A DNA stretch of 64,000 nucleotides from Rhizaria sp. SCN 62-66 (lineage: Eukaryota > Rhizaria, unplaced): contig MEDY01000072.1 of assembly GCA_001724265.1 (NCBI GenBank), positions 1 to 64,000 on the forward strand. The letters are read 5' to 3'. Made by a program: the position numbers and the translations under genes. Positions 29,401 through 40,500 of the stretch are shown piece after piece. The notes below the pieces were generated by a model. It searched no databases, was not told the origin of the DNA, and saw only the letters and a program-made list of their open reading frames with translations. The first letter of the stretch is position 1; each line of letters begins with the position of its first letter.

Positions 29401-30949
29401 TGGAGGCGGCGTGCGCGGGGTCAAAGTGTTCGAGCGCAAGCGCAGGCACGGCGCCGACGCCAGAGGACCCCAGGCCGTCGAGCAGCAGCGTGCGGCGCCA
29501 GGAGGGCGTGCCCAGACACGCCGACGCGGCGCTCTCTCTGCCGTCGGGCCCCGGGAGGCAGAGCCGGCGCACACGCTCGGCGTCGGCCTGCAGCGGGGGT
29601 GCGCCGACGCCGAGCAACCAGCCGCAGCGGACCGCGAAGTCCCAGAAGAGCTGCGCGTTGGAACACGCCACCGCGGCCTCTGGCGGCGCGCGCGAAAGCG
29701 CGATGAAGAGCAGCCGCAGCGCCTCGCGGACGAGCGCGCGCACGCCCGCGGACGTGGCGCCCAAACCGGCGACCGAGAGCGGGTCGAAGGCGAGCGCGCC
29801 GTCGGTAACCGAGGGTCCCGCGGCCGCGGCGGGCGCGGGCTGGTTGGCCGCGTTGGCGCTCGCGGCGGCGGCGAGGGTCTGAGCGTCGACGGGCATGCGC
29901 GCGAAGCCCGAGGCGACGGCCGTGATGGCGGCCGTGACGGCGACGGTGGCGCTGGCGGCGATGGCGCTGGCCGTGGCCGCCGCGACGGGGTCCGGGATGA
30001 TCACCGGCGTGCCCTGCACGAGTGAGAGCGTGGCGCACACGTGGTCGTAGTTGGCGCCCGCCGTGATCACCATCGGCGGCGCGGGCGGCGGCGAGGCCGG
30101 GATCGAGGCGCCCGACACAGAGGTCTGCGTGACGATCGTCTGGTAGAGCGCGTTGAGCAGCCCCAGGCGCACGGCGGTCTGCGCCAGCGCGGCGTCGGAG
30201 CACAGGAAGAGCAGCGCGCGGCACGACGCGCGGCGCGTCTCGGCGCAAAAGAGCGGCGTCTTGAGCAGCACGATGAGCTGGACTAGCACCACGGGCGCAT
30301 GCGCGGGCGGGCGCGAGAGCTCCTCGGCCAGGCTGACCGCGGGCGCGGGGGCGGGCCCCGCGGAGAGCGTCGACATGGGGACCTGCGAGCGCAGCACCAC
30401 GTCCTGCGCTGCGGGTGGGTCGACGATGCAGAGATTTTGGATGAGCCGCGCGGCCTCCATGGCGTAGGTGAGGCAGTAGGGCTGGTGCTCAGCGAGGAAG
30501 AGTAGCGAGTGCGAGTGCACGGGCACCAGCAGCGGCTGCAGGCGCATCGCCACGGCGCAGATGCGCGCGCACGAAACCGAGATCGAGAGTACAGAGGTAA
30601 AGAAGCGCGTCGTAAAGAGCGGCGCCAGGCCCTGGCGCAGGCGTGAGATGCACTTGAGCGCGGCGACGATGGCCGTGGCGAAGTGGACTGTGTTGAGGTT
30701 GATTAGCACCGATGGCACGACGAGCGACTCGGGCGAACCGTCGGGGAAGATGGACGCCAGAGATTCGAGCAGCACCACCAAGTACGCATTGATGCGCTGG
30801 ACGTCAGCGACGGACAGCGACGCGTCGGTGGCGAACACATTAGAGTAGCGTTTGGCGAACTCAGCGAAGACGCGAGTCCATTCCAACCACAGGTGTCTCT
30901 CGGGAAGGCCGTGCGGGGATGAGTCCACGAGGCTTAAAAGCTCTCGCAT
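26474..30949 (-). CDS. RIC8/synembryn-like protein, greatly expanded
   Basis: Single exon, 1491 aa from the ATG at 30949 (MRELLSLVDSS); the frame continues to a GTG just above, which is not used here as a start. The N-terminal 250 residues are helical and armadillo-like. The C-terminal part (about 1200-1490) carries the RIC8-type end: an HVRRRVKREVF helix, then a block reading VGDLLFLLCNRSKDEFVRYVG and MGLAAGTLVRMGLF, which parallels the end of the animal RIC8 fold (FLFVLC...FIKYTGYGNAAGLL). RIC8 proteins are chaperones and guanine-nucleotide exchange factors for G-protein alpha subunits. Known members have 450-600 aa; here a 600-700-residue low-complexity Ala/Ser/Gly insert with a small Cys cluster (CGTGTCTRRSCRC near 540) splits the fold. 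Assignment is by eye on short blocks. Confidence 0.5.
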   Translation of the reverse strand: MRELLSLVDSSPHGLPERHLWLEWTRVFAEFAKRYSNVFATDASLSVADVQRINAYLVVLLESLASIFPDGSPESLVVPSVLINLNTVHFATAIVAALKCISRLRQGLAPLFTTRFFTSVLSISVSCARICAVAMRLQPLLVPVHSHSLLFLAEHQPYCLTYAMEAARLIQNLCIVDPPAAQDVVLRSQVPMSTLSAGPAPAPAVSLAEELSRPPAHAPVVLVQLIVLLKTPLFCAETRRASCRALLFLCSDAALAQTAVRLGLLNALYQTIVTQTSVSGASIPASPPPAPPMVITAGANYDHVCATLSLVQGTPVIIPDPVAAATASAIAASATVAVTAAITAVASGFARMPVDAQTLAAAASANAANQPAPAAAAGPSVTDGALAFDPLSVAGLGATSAGVRALVREALRLLFIALSRAPPEAAVACSNAQLFWDFAVRCGWLLGVGAPPLQADAERVRRLCLPGPDGRESAASACLGTPSWRRTLLLDGLGSSGVGAVPALALEHFDPAHAASTNKNANNNNSAAQGECGTGTCTRRSCRCMLTVLVDPDSGLYDCARAWPDADAAAAAGQAPTPDPGAESSFGDSVTESAMDEDDRHASLPAPLPLTSAPLFSGIGCGSNGGGGMATSSATFSSAASCSTASVSSASPHSASRPLRLRGSGGSNASTGTGSPALGPANAAGGGSSGGGGALVALRAGHCRRALLLTRDAGTEHGWGVACKTAKQMTPDGPEPDRGGANGNGCGSGAATPAHVSSHLHVSVPPRSGASSPASARAGFLQPAISPSGFRSHAAAEAAAAGAAGGAAARTQSPLPPTATGAAAGGSALAPASSAASAASAAAAAASSLSVPSLSRSSSYAASVSAVAAAAAEAAPQTATLPVAPLSAAQAVLLASPPASVPLAQDPSWLPAGWVPAPVPDTRPPALAALAALKPTQRCSLAAAQVRAVAAVAEVVDASTAGRLPSQPARPLLARGVPVLPRAHVPAAAMRALLRRAPACATGRLARALLADTAVSAAAGVPDVNGIEAGDAAPPADDATDRALLDALQRLQSLAPDDPARDALSKEVARARSALATGGIRRARVRGGDWVLASSPGATGRPGAGSGADRTFSVAAIPAVMLTEGAPRVLRALSVAAFVSYAPSSRHGRAGAALLDQLVAAAAAELRAATQAMTLGRMPLISPEEQQLIATYGSRAARRVLSAVPPATAGPDALITPTTEDGVSLLELKDEVVRLLPMVPEQHMRVMGENGFAVSFLILALEAALTRVAPPAPMLGTAAVRAAVAEADAATAAVDALLPLLIALHAVAGACDHVRRRVKREVFGAARVSALYWARDPRQRRPEHRGGGAEAGPAVEVSAAAARSLVGLRLHPLLALPREQYAEGPAAIQAARAAAAAAARDPSVAETLSLLPADAPSAHNLDGMFNVTMGARLTLLLASQRPELAVTVGDLLFLLCNRSKDEFVRYVGMGLAAGTLVRMGLFPGSVPGLTG

Positions 30950-31534
30950 TTGACCCACAGGTAGAGCAACTCAAATAAGTGGTGTGAAAAGGAGGCTAGC
31001 GGAAAGCACAAAGAACAAGGTGGACAAGGTGAGAATGGAGATCCAGCAACAGGGGAGCAACACAATGCAGGGACACCTCGCGTCAATACAGCGCATAGAC
31101 AGCGAGTCTAGACGCCACTAAAGATAAAATGAAGATATTCCGCGTGGCACTCAACTGTGAGACTATTACCAAGGGGCCGAGTCTGAACCAACCAGCGCAG
31201 CACCTGTGTTTGAATTGATAATTCTTCGTCTTCGGCCGAGCGTCGTCAATACAGCAACACCGAACACGCATTTTTAGGAACCGGTCCCAAGCGAGTGCGA
31301 GTACCAAGTGAAAATCCCTTGATAGAAAGTCGCAACTAAAAATGATGCAACAACAAAGAAATGAAACATGATTATGTATTGCTTTTGAATCAAATAAACG
31401 AGGTTTTACAACGGAACAAACAAACACGCAGAGAGCATAGAAACTAAACTTGTTTTCATTGAACGAAGCAGAAAAGGCCGCTCGCCAGTTACAGTCGTGA
31501 AAGCTTTATATTTTCAGGAGCGAATACTTCGGCC
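30950..31534. other. Intergenic region between the RIC8-like gene and the giant gene
   Basis: AT-rich spacer between two minus-strand genes. It must hold the RIC8-like promoter and the 3' flank of the giant gene. No element is recognised. Confidence 0.5.
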
Positions 31535-34500
31535 TTACATCTTCTCAGTGCGGATCACGGCCCACATGTCCTGCAGCGCGGTCTGAAGGTCATCCATGGA
31601 CGCCACGGGGCGGACGGGCATGGACCGACGCGCGCCGTCGGCCACATTGGTCCTCTCACGGACGAGCGCGGCGACGACCGTGGGCAGTGCCGTGCCCGCG
31701 CCCGTGCCGACTGCAAGGCGCCAGGCCGCCGCGGGAGTCACAGCCGCGGCCAGCGCCGCCGCCTGCGCCGCCAGCGCGGGCTCCACGCCCTCGTGCGCGC
31801 CCGAGAAAACCACGCGCGCTTCCTCGCGGCGCAGCGCAGTGGCGGCCGCGGCGGACGCGTCTGCCATCTCCGCCACCCAGGCCTGCAGCGCGGCGAGCAT
31901 CGCGTCCACGGTGGCGGGAAACGCAAATGACGGCGCGGCGGGCGCGGTGGCACCGGCCGCGGGGGACATGGCGCGTGAGAGCATCGCCGGGGACGCCGCT
32001 CTGGTAGCCGGGCTGGACGGCGTCGCGGCGGCCGCGGACGCAGATGCGGCGGCTGCGGCGGCCGCAGCGGAGGAAACGGCGCGTGCGTACCAGCCGCGCA
32101 TGGCGGCAAGCGCGGCCTCGAGTGATCCCGCGGTCTCAATCACCTGCGCTGCCGCGGCGACGCGCGAGAGCTCGCCGTACGCGTGGTTAAGCGCCGACAC
32201 CACAGCGCGCGGGCAGGTCGAGTCGTCCTCGGCCGTCGCGCACAGCGCGCGCATGCCGCGGCGCAGCGCCTCCCGCTGCGAGGCCGACACGCGCGCGCCG
32301 TGCGAGGCCACGGCGACTTCGGCGGCGCGCGCGGTCAGCTCCGCGGCGGTCGCGAAGCTCTGCTGCTGCACCGAGAGGCGCCAGAGCACGCGCAGAGTCG
32401 TCTCCAGCGCCTCCTCGTCCGCGCGGGCCGCGAGCGAGCCCTGGCCCGCGCCGGCGGCGCCGGACCAGAGCGCCAGGTCGGTGTGCGCGGCGCCGCACGC
32501 GCGGTGCAGCGCGAGGGCCTCGCTTGCCGTCAGCGCGGGCGGCTGGTCGCTCGCCAGGGACGAGCCGGACGGGCGCGGGGTCGCAGACGGGCGCGGCGTA
32601 GGGGCCGCAGACACCGGCACCACAGGGGCCGGCGCGGGCGTGGGTGCAGGCAGCGTAGTGGCGTGCTCGAAAGCAGCCGCAAAATCAGATGTCGACTTGG
32701 ACGAGCCAACATTCGCGCTGCTAGCAAGAGCTTTGGCAGACTGGAGCAGCGAGACGCCGGGGCGCGCAAGGAAGGCCTGGATGGCGTGAGCGGCGCGCGG
32801 GGCAAGCGTGGCGCGCGCCTGCGCAGCGCGGACGCGCGCAACGCCACGGGCGAGCGCGGCGGGGTCCTGCAGTGCAAGAACAGGCGGCGGCAGCGACGCG
32901 GCGCCCGCGGCCGTGGCGGCGGCGGGCAGCGCGGCGGCGCGGGACAGCGCACGGCGCGCTTCAACGATGAGGCCCACGAGCGCGAGCGCGAACGAGTCGG
33001 CGGCGCCGCCGCCCGCGAGCCACAGCTCGGCCATGACGTCGAAGGGCGCGGCAGCGACGGCGGCGACGAGCTCGGCGGAGCGCGGGTCCGCGGCGGTCGC
33101 AGCTGCGGCGGCCACGGCTGCGGCAGCGCCCTCGCCTTCGGGGTCAACACCCGCGAGCACGGACGCGTCCGCCGGCTGCGGCAGCGACGACGTAGGGGAG
33201 CCCGGCGCGGCGCTCACTGCGGCCACGGCGGCCGCGGCGGCCGCAATGGTCTCCGCGGCGTAGGGCGTCGTCAGCGCGGTCACGGCCGCGGCGCGCAGGT
33301 GTGCGTGCCAGACCGCGGCCTTAAGCTCTGCCAGTGAGCCCGCGGGCTGGGCGCGGCGCTGCGCGTGCGCCTCGGACAGCACGCGCACGGCGGCTAGCGC
33401 CGCGGCGGAGCGCCCGTCGGCGACCGAGAGCAGGTGCGCGGCGAGCACGCGTTCCTCGGCCTCGGCAAAGTCGGCGCTCGCGGCGGCGTCAGTGCCAGCG
33501 GACGCGGAAGGCGCTGGCGCATCGACGACAGCGAGCGACACGCCCTCGGTGGGCTCCCAAGTCTGTGCGCCGCCTGCGGCGGTCGCGGAGGGCACGGGTG
33601 CGGGCGCGGTTGCAGCGCCGAGCGTGCGCGCGTGCGCGCGGAGCTCGCGCAGCCCGTCGGCGTTGAGTAGGCCGCCACCGCGCACCACGGTGACAGCGTC
33701 GACCAGCGCGGCGGGCAGCGGGCCCGTCGGCGGCGGCAGCGGGCGTGACAGCGCGGCGGCGATGAGCGCGGCCTGCGGTGTCGCGGCGCCGTACTCGCTG
33801 TGCACGAGCGGGCCCGCAGGCTCGGCGAGCTCCGGCGCGGCGGACACGGCGCCGCCCTGGGACGCCGCCGCGGCCGCGTAGGCCTCGGGCAGCGACTCGA
33901 ACGAGCCCGGCAGCGGCACGCGCGCCAAGCGCAGGAACGCGCGGCCCGCGTTGAGCGGCTGCGGCTGCGGCGCCGGCTGCGCAAAGTTCACCTGTGGCTT
34001 CGCGGGCGCGAGCAGCGGCGCGGTGACGGCCGGGGCAGCGAGCGCCTCGGCGGAGAGCTCCACGAAGCCTAGCAGCGAGACGGCGCCGGAATTGGGCGCG
34101 GCGCCCTCGGCCGCGGGCGCGCGTAGCAGCACCTCGACGCGCGCGGCGGCGCCAGCGGGGAATAGCAGCGGCGCCTCGAAGGTGATCGTCTGCGCCGCGT
34201 CGTCAGCCGCGGTCGTCGCGGGCACGAAAGCAGTTTGCGCAGTGGCTTTGCCATCGGCGCCCGCAACACGCAGTGTGATGGTGCCCGAAAGCGGCGCCAG
34301 CGACAGCGCGCAGCACGACGCGCGCACCAGGCAGCGCGGGGCTGCGGCCGCCGCGGCGCCCGGGGCGCCGTAGGCGGCGAGCGCGGCACGCGCAAAGGCG
34401 TCGGACTCGGCAGAAGCACGCTTGGCGGCGTCAGCGGGCACGGCGTCGGAGCTGCCAGCGTCAGCGGGCGACTCGCCCATCGCGGCCGTGAGCAGGAGCT

Positions 34501-37500
34501 CGCCGGCATGCGTGCGCGACTCGCCGGAGACGAGCGGAACCGCAATCGCGACGCCAGCCGCACGCGCCAGCAGCAGCTGCGCGAGCGGCACGGGCTCCGC
34601 GGTCTCGGCAAGCGCGGCAGCGCCGGACACGGCAATACCAGCGGCGTCGGCGAGCACGAGCGCGAACGTCGCGTGCAGGGGGGCGCCAGCGCGCGCGGCA
34701 AGTGCAGCCTCGAGCGCGGCCGCAAGCGACAGAGGACTGGCCGACAGCAGCACAGTCAGCACGGTCGACGCGGGGGCGGTGGCGGTGAGCGGCGACGAGG
34801 CCGCGGTGCAGCGCGGGCGCGACACGGCGTCAGCGCCGGCACCGCTAGAAGCGGAGCTAGAGCCAATCGTCGGATCGGCGTCGGCGGCGTCGGCGGCCGC
34901 GTCGGTGAGCGCAACCTGGAGCACGACCGAGGCAGCCGAGCTGGCGTTGGCGGTAGAGAGCAGCGCGCGCAGTCCGCCGGCGAGGCGCGCGGTGGCGGCG
35001 ACGGCGACGGGCACCATGCGCTCGGCGTGCGGCGCCACGGGCACCAGAGACAGCGAGGGCGCCGAGAGGGTGGCAAGCGACGCGCCGACGACGACGGCAC
35101 ACGCGGGCGGCAGTGTGGGGATCGCAGAGACGGGGGGTGCGGTGGCGCCTGCGGGACGGCCCTGCAACGAGAGCTGCGCATCGGCGGTGGCGCGGAAGGC
35201 GGCGTCGGCGATAGCCTCGGACACGACTACGGCGACGGCCTGTGCGGCCTGGGGAGGCATGGCGACGGAAGCCTGCTGAGCAGGGAAGATCGATGCATCA
35301 ACAAGCGCGCGCACAGCAACCAGCAGCGCGGCGAAGGACGGCAGTGGCGCCAGGTAGGGCGTGCGCATGCCGGGCGCGGCGGTATGAGTCAGCCAGCGCA
35401 GCAACGAGAAGTAGTAGCCAAAAAGCGAGCCGGGCGCAAAACCGCCGCGCGCGGTAAACTCGAGCGACTCCGCCGTGGGCTCGGGCAGCGCCACGGGCTC
35501 CGGCTCGCCGGGCACAGACACGGTGCCAGTGGCGGTGCTGTCGTATGAGCGCACGTACTCGCGCAGCGGCACGCCTAGGTCGCGCGCAAGACTAAGCTCG
35601 GTGGCGACGGCGCGCGCGGCGACTTCAGTGGTCTCGCATAGCAGCGCCAGGTCGGCACCCGTGGCCGAGAGCAGCGTGCCGGGCGTGAACAGGTCGCACT
35701 GGCGGTCCACCAGCGCGGCGCGCACGGCGGCGCGGCCGGCGGCCACGGCGTCGCGGCGCCGCGCCAGGAAGACGGCGTCGCGCACGCCGACGACGAGCTG
35801 GCGCCAGCGCGACTCGACCGTGAGGCGCACACGCTGGCGGCCTGCGATGTACGTCGCCAGCGCCGCCAACGACGCGAACGGGCCGGGCACCGGCACAGAC
35901 GCGGCGTCGTTACTGCCGCCGGTGGCGGGCGCAGAGCGCGCGCGTACACGGGCTTCGACAAGGCGCACGAGCTCCGAGAGCGTGGTGCGGCCCGCGAGAC
36001 CGCGCGTCCACAGATCGACGACCTGCGAGGGTGTAACAGTGAAGAAGGCCGTCAGCGCGCCCGCGCCGCCCTCGGCGTCGGTCGCCAGCGGGACCGCGTA
36101 GGGTGGCACGAAGAGCGCGTGCTGCACGGCGGGCGCAGAGAGGTACTCAAGCACCTGCGCCTGTAGCGGGACCCAGGCGGCGACCCAGCGCTCCGTCTCG
36201 AGCGCCAGGTGCTCCATCGAGTCGCAGTAGACAGGCAGCCAGCGGCCCGCCGAGACGGACTCGAGCAGCTCGCGCGCCGTGGCTGCCGCCTGCGAAGGCG
36301 GAAGGCCCAGGCGGCCCGCGGACGCGAGCGCGGCGGCGCGGGCAAAGGCGCGCGCGGGCACGCCGACGGGGCCGGGACGGCCCTGCATCTCGCGCAGCGC
36401 GACGAGAGTCGCGGCGACGTCGCCGCCGGCGCCCTTAAGCACGCGCGCGAGCGCCTTTTCGGTGACGGCGACAGCCTGCAGCGTGCGCGAGAAGAGCACA
36501 CACGCGGGGTCCGCCAGGAACTGAGACAGCACCGTGAAGGCACGCTGTTGCGCGCGCGCATCGAGACGGCGGCGCATGTGGTCCTCCTGCTCGGCGATGG
36601 CGCGTTGGGCGGCGGCGTGAGCGGGCCACGCCTGGCCCACAGCGTGCAGCAACTCCTCGGGAGAGTCGAGCGCGTCCAGAGTCACGTCGCTCGAGCCGGC
36701 AGCCGACGCGGACGAGCGGCCATAGCCGCCAGAGGCAGCAGCGGAGCCATAGCCCCCGTAGCCGTCGTCTTCCTCAGCAGCAGGCGCAGCATTTGCGGCA
36801 GAGCTGGCGCTCGCGGAGGCCGAGGCGTACTTGGCCTCGCGCATGACGGCCTGGAGCTCATCGAGCACGTGCACGACTAGCTTGAGCGCGCTGGGGTCGC
36901 CGCCGGTCTGTGACATGAGCAGCAGCGCCTCGGCGTGGCCCGCCGAGAGCGCGAGCTTGGCCTTGCGAGACAGCAGCTGGCACTTAGGTCCCAGCACATA
37001 CAGCAGCAGCTGGCGCTTGCGCTGGGCGAGTTGCGCGTGCTCGCGCGCCACGGCCGCGAGCAGCGTGGCGGGCGAGGCGAAGAGGCGCTGCTGGTGGTCG
37101 AGCGAGAGCAGGTGTGCAAGGCAGCGCGCGCGGCCGCCGGAGACGGCGAGCAGCGCGGTGATGTCGGCGCCCGTGAGCGTCACGCCCTCGGGGCCCGCGC
37201 CAGCGAAGAGGCCGCAGCGCGGGTGCGAGAGGTATTGGGCGACTGCGAGACGGTCAGCGTCGGACACGGCGCCGGGGGCCAGCGCGGGGACAGACACAGG
37301 AGCCTGGCCAGGCACGGCGACAAGGCGCGTGACGGGCTGCAGCGAGACAGCGCCGTCGACTGAAGACGGCTTGAGCTGGTACAGCGCGGCCTCGCGCGAG
37401 CGCTCCTTGACCTCCTCGATCTTGACGCGCAGCAGTGCGAGCGCGGTCTGCTTGCGCTCCTGCTGGCAGCGGCGCAAGCCCTCGACGAGTGCGGCCAGCG

Positions 37501-40500
37501 AGCCGAACGTCTCGGGCTCGGGCGCCAGCGCAAGCGCGCGGCGCGTGGCCTCGACGGCCTGCTGCGTCGTCGCCAGCTGCGCGCGCAGACGGCCCGCGCG
37601 GCGGTCAAGCCGGGCGAGCGCCTCCGCGGTGTGTGCGTGCTGCTCCGCGGTCGGTTCGGCCCACTGCAGCGCGGCGTCGAGCGCGGCGGTGCGCGCAGCC
37701 TCAGCCTGGCGCAGCGCCTCCTCGAGCTGGCCCATGTCCTCGGTCCGCAGCGCGGCCTGCTGGCGCAGCGCGACGCGCGCCTGCTCGGCGTGCGCGGAGC
37801 GGTCCGTGAGCTCCTGCAGCCCCTCGAGCGTGGCGCCCAGGGCCTCGGAGTCGTAGTACAGACGACTGGCCTCGCTCGTGCTGACCTCCTCCAGGTCCGC
37901 GGGGCGGCGGCGCACGCGGATCAGGCCGCGCGCGGCGGCAGCGCGGGCCTCGGCCCCGTCGTCGCCAGCGTCCGCGCCCGAAGCGGGGGCCGAGAAGGCC
38001 TCGTCAGAGTCTGACAGCAGGCGCGGCACCACGACCTCGCCGGCGGGCTCGCTGCTGACGGCGGCCTGCGAGGCCGCGCTGCCGGCGCTGGCGCTGGCGC
38101 TGCCGGCTGAGGACGGGTGCACGTAGACGTAGGGGAACAGCGGGAGCGCCTGCGGCGACGCAACGAAGGCGCGGATCTGCTCGATGGTCGCGTCGACAAC
38201 AGCGGCCGCAGTCATCGGCGTGGCACCAGCAGCCGTGTTGCCCGCCGCCGCCGAGGGCGAGTGCGCGTCGTATGTGAACGCGGCCGAAGGGCCGGCGCTC
38301 GACGTGGACGCCAGCGCGGCCAGCGGCGACATCATCGCGAGCTCGTCCACGGTCATCTTCGAGGTGTCCTGCTGCTGCGCCATCTGCGTCTGGCCCGGCG
38401 CTGAGCTCGCGGCCGACGCGGGGCCGGTCGCGAGCGCGCGCGCCTCGGCCCGCAGCGCCTCGATCTCCTCGCGGCGCGCCTGGCGACGGGCCTCGGCCTC
38501 GGCGCGCACAGCGGCGGCCAGCGCAGGGCGTGAGCCGAGCGAGTCGAGCGCACGAGCCACAGACGGCACGGCGTCGAGGCCGCCCTCGTTGGCCGCGGCC
38601 TCGGAGGGCGCGAGGGCCGAGCGCGCGGCAGCAGCGGCGGCCAGCGCGTCGACGAGCGCGGCGGTGTCGAGGCCCGTCTGCGCGGCGTGCTGTAGCGCAA
38701 ACGCGCCCCAGAGGCTCCACACGAGCTCGCCGGCGGACTTGGCTTCCTCGGCGCCCTCAGGAGCGGCGGCGGAGTCTGCAGCAGCAGGAGCAGCGGCACT
38801 AAGGTCGCCAAGCGCGGGCGCGACAAGCTGCAGCTGCGCGCGGAGGTGCGGGAGCGCGGCGCCGAGCTGGCGCGCGTAGAGCTTGACCTCGGCGCAGAGC
38901 GCGGCGACGGAGCCAGTCTTGAGCCCGCGCTGGCAGAGCTCGCGCAGCACGCGCAGCGCAGTTTCCTCGGGGCCTGGGGCAAGCGTGTCGGCAATGGGCG
39001 CAGCCGCGGGCATCGCGGGCACGGCGCAGCGGACCAGAGCGCGCGCGTGAGCAAATGACAGCGCGGCGGCGAGGCCAGGCTGCGCGAGCGCGAGCAAAGT
39101 CGTTTGTGGCTGACGCAGCAGCGCGAGCATCTCAGCGTACAAGCTGCGCAGGCGCTGCGCCTCCGCCGCCAGTGCGGGAGTCAGCGCGGCGAGCGAGGCG
39201 AAGGTCTCGCCGCGCGCGGCCAGCCGCTGCAGCGCCAGCGCCGAGCACAGGCCCGACTGCGCGTGCGCAATCATCGACGCGACCTCGGCCGGGAAGGGCG
39301 CGCGGCCGCTGGGCAGCGCGCCGGGCGCGAGCAGGCCCGCGTAAGCCGGCGCGGGGCCCGCGGCGGCGCGCGGGGCCGTGGTGAGCGCGGCGAGTGCGTA
39401 GCGCGTCTGGTCCTCGAGCACGATGGTGTAGTTGGCGATGGCCTGCACGAGGTGGTACATGGACACGAAGACGGGTCCAGCCTCAGCGGCGACGCACGCG
39501 ACAACGCGCACAGCGGCCGCGGCGTCCTTGCCACAGAGGTCGTACACGGCGTGCAGCAGCGCGTCGGGCAGCACCAGCGGGAAGGCCTCCTCTACGAACA
39601 GCCCGTGCGCGTCGCCCTCGTCGCTCTGCGGGCCCGAAGCAACGGGCAGCGCGGCGACCGACGCGGAGGAGGGCTCGGGGGTGAGCTCCGGAAGCCCATG
39701 CTCGGCCTGCATCTCGACGATGGCGGCGTCCGCGGCGGCGGCGAGAGACGTGTCCTCGCCCGCGGGGGCAGGCGCAGCAGCCGGGGCGCCACCTTGGGCC
39801 TGTGTAGCAGCATCACCGCCCTCGGGCACGGTCGCGGCCGCGGGTTCGCCTTTGACAGAAGCAGTGCCGGTCTGGCTAGCACCGCCCTTTGTCGTAGCGA
39901 CAGCGCTGGCGGGCGGCGCGTACGACGGCGGCATGCAGGTAACGATGGCGTCGCGGATGCGGCTGATGCCCTCGCGACGGCGCTCGGCGGCGGCCTGCGC
40001 GGCCTCAACGAGCGCGGCGTAGCACTCGGCGAGCGAGCTGAAACGCCGGTCCTGCGCCTGAAGGCCCCAGAGCTGGATGACCATGTCAAACGCGGGCGAC
40101 GAGGGCGAGAAGAGCGGCGGCGAGCGTGCGTAGACGTCGGCCATCACGTCGAGCACGTCCGGCATGGCCACGGCGACGGGCGGCGACGCGCCCAGGAAGA
40201 GCGTGCAGCGCGGGTCCGTCAGGTGCGCCAGCAGCGCGCGCGCCTGCAACAGGAAGCTCTGGTGCTGGCGGCGCAGCGCGTCGGCCAGCGCGGAGAGCGA
40301 GAGCGCGCGGAAGCCCGCGGCCGAGAGGTGGTGCAAATGGAACAGCGCGAGCTCGAACGCCACGTGTTCCTGCGAAGCCGACGCCGACAGCGCAGCGCTC
40401 GACAGCGCGCGCGCCCACGCGCCAGCAGCGGGTGCGGCAGAGCTCGAGGCAGCGCCAGACGATGTGGCGTTGAGCGGTGTGACGGTTGCGGCCGTAACGG

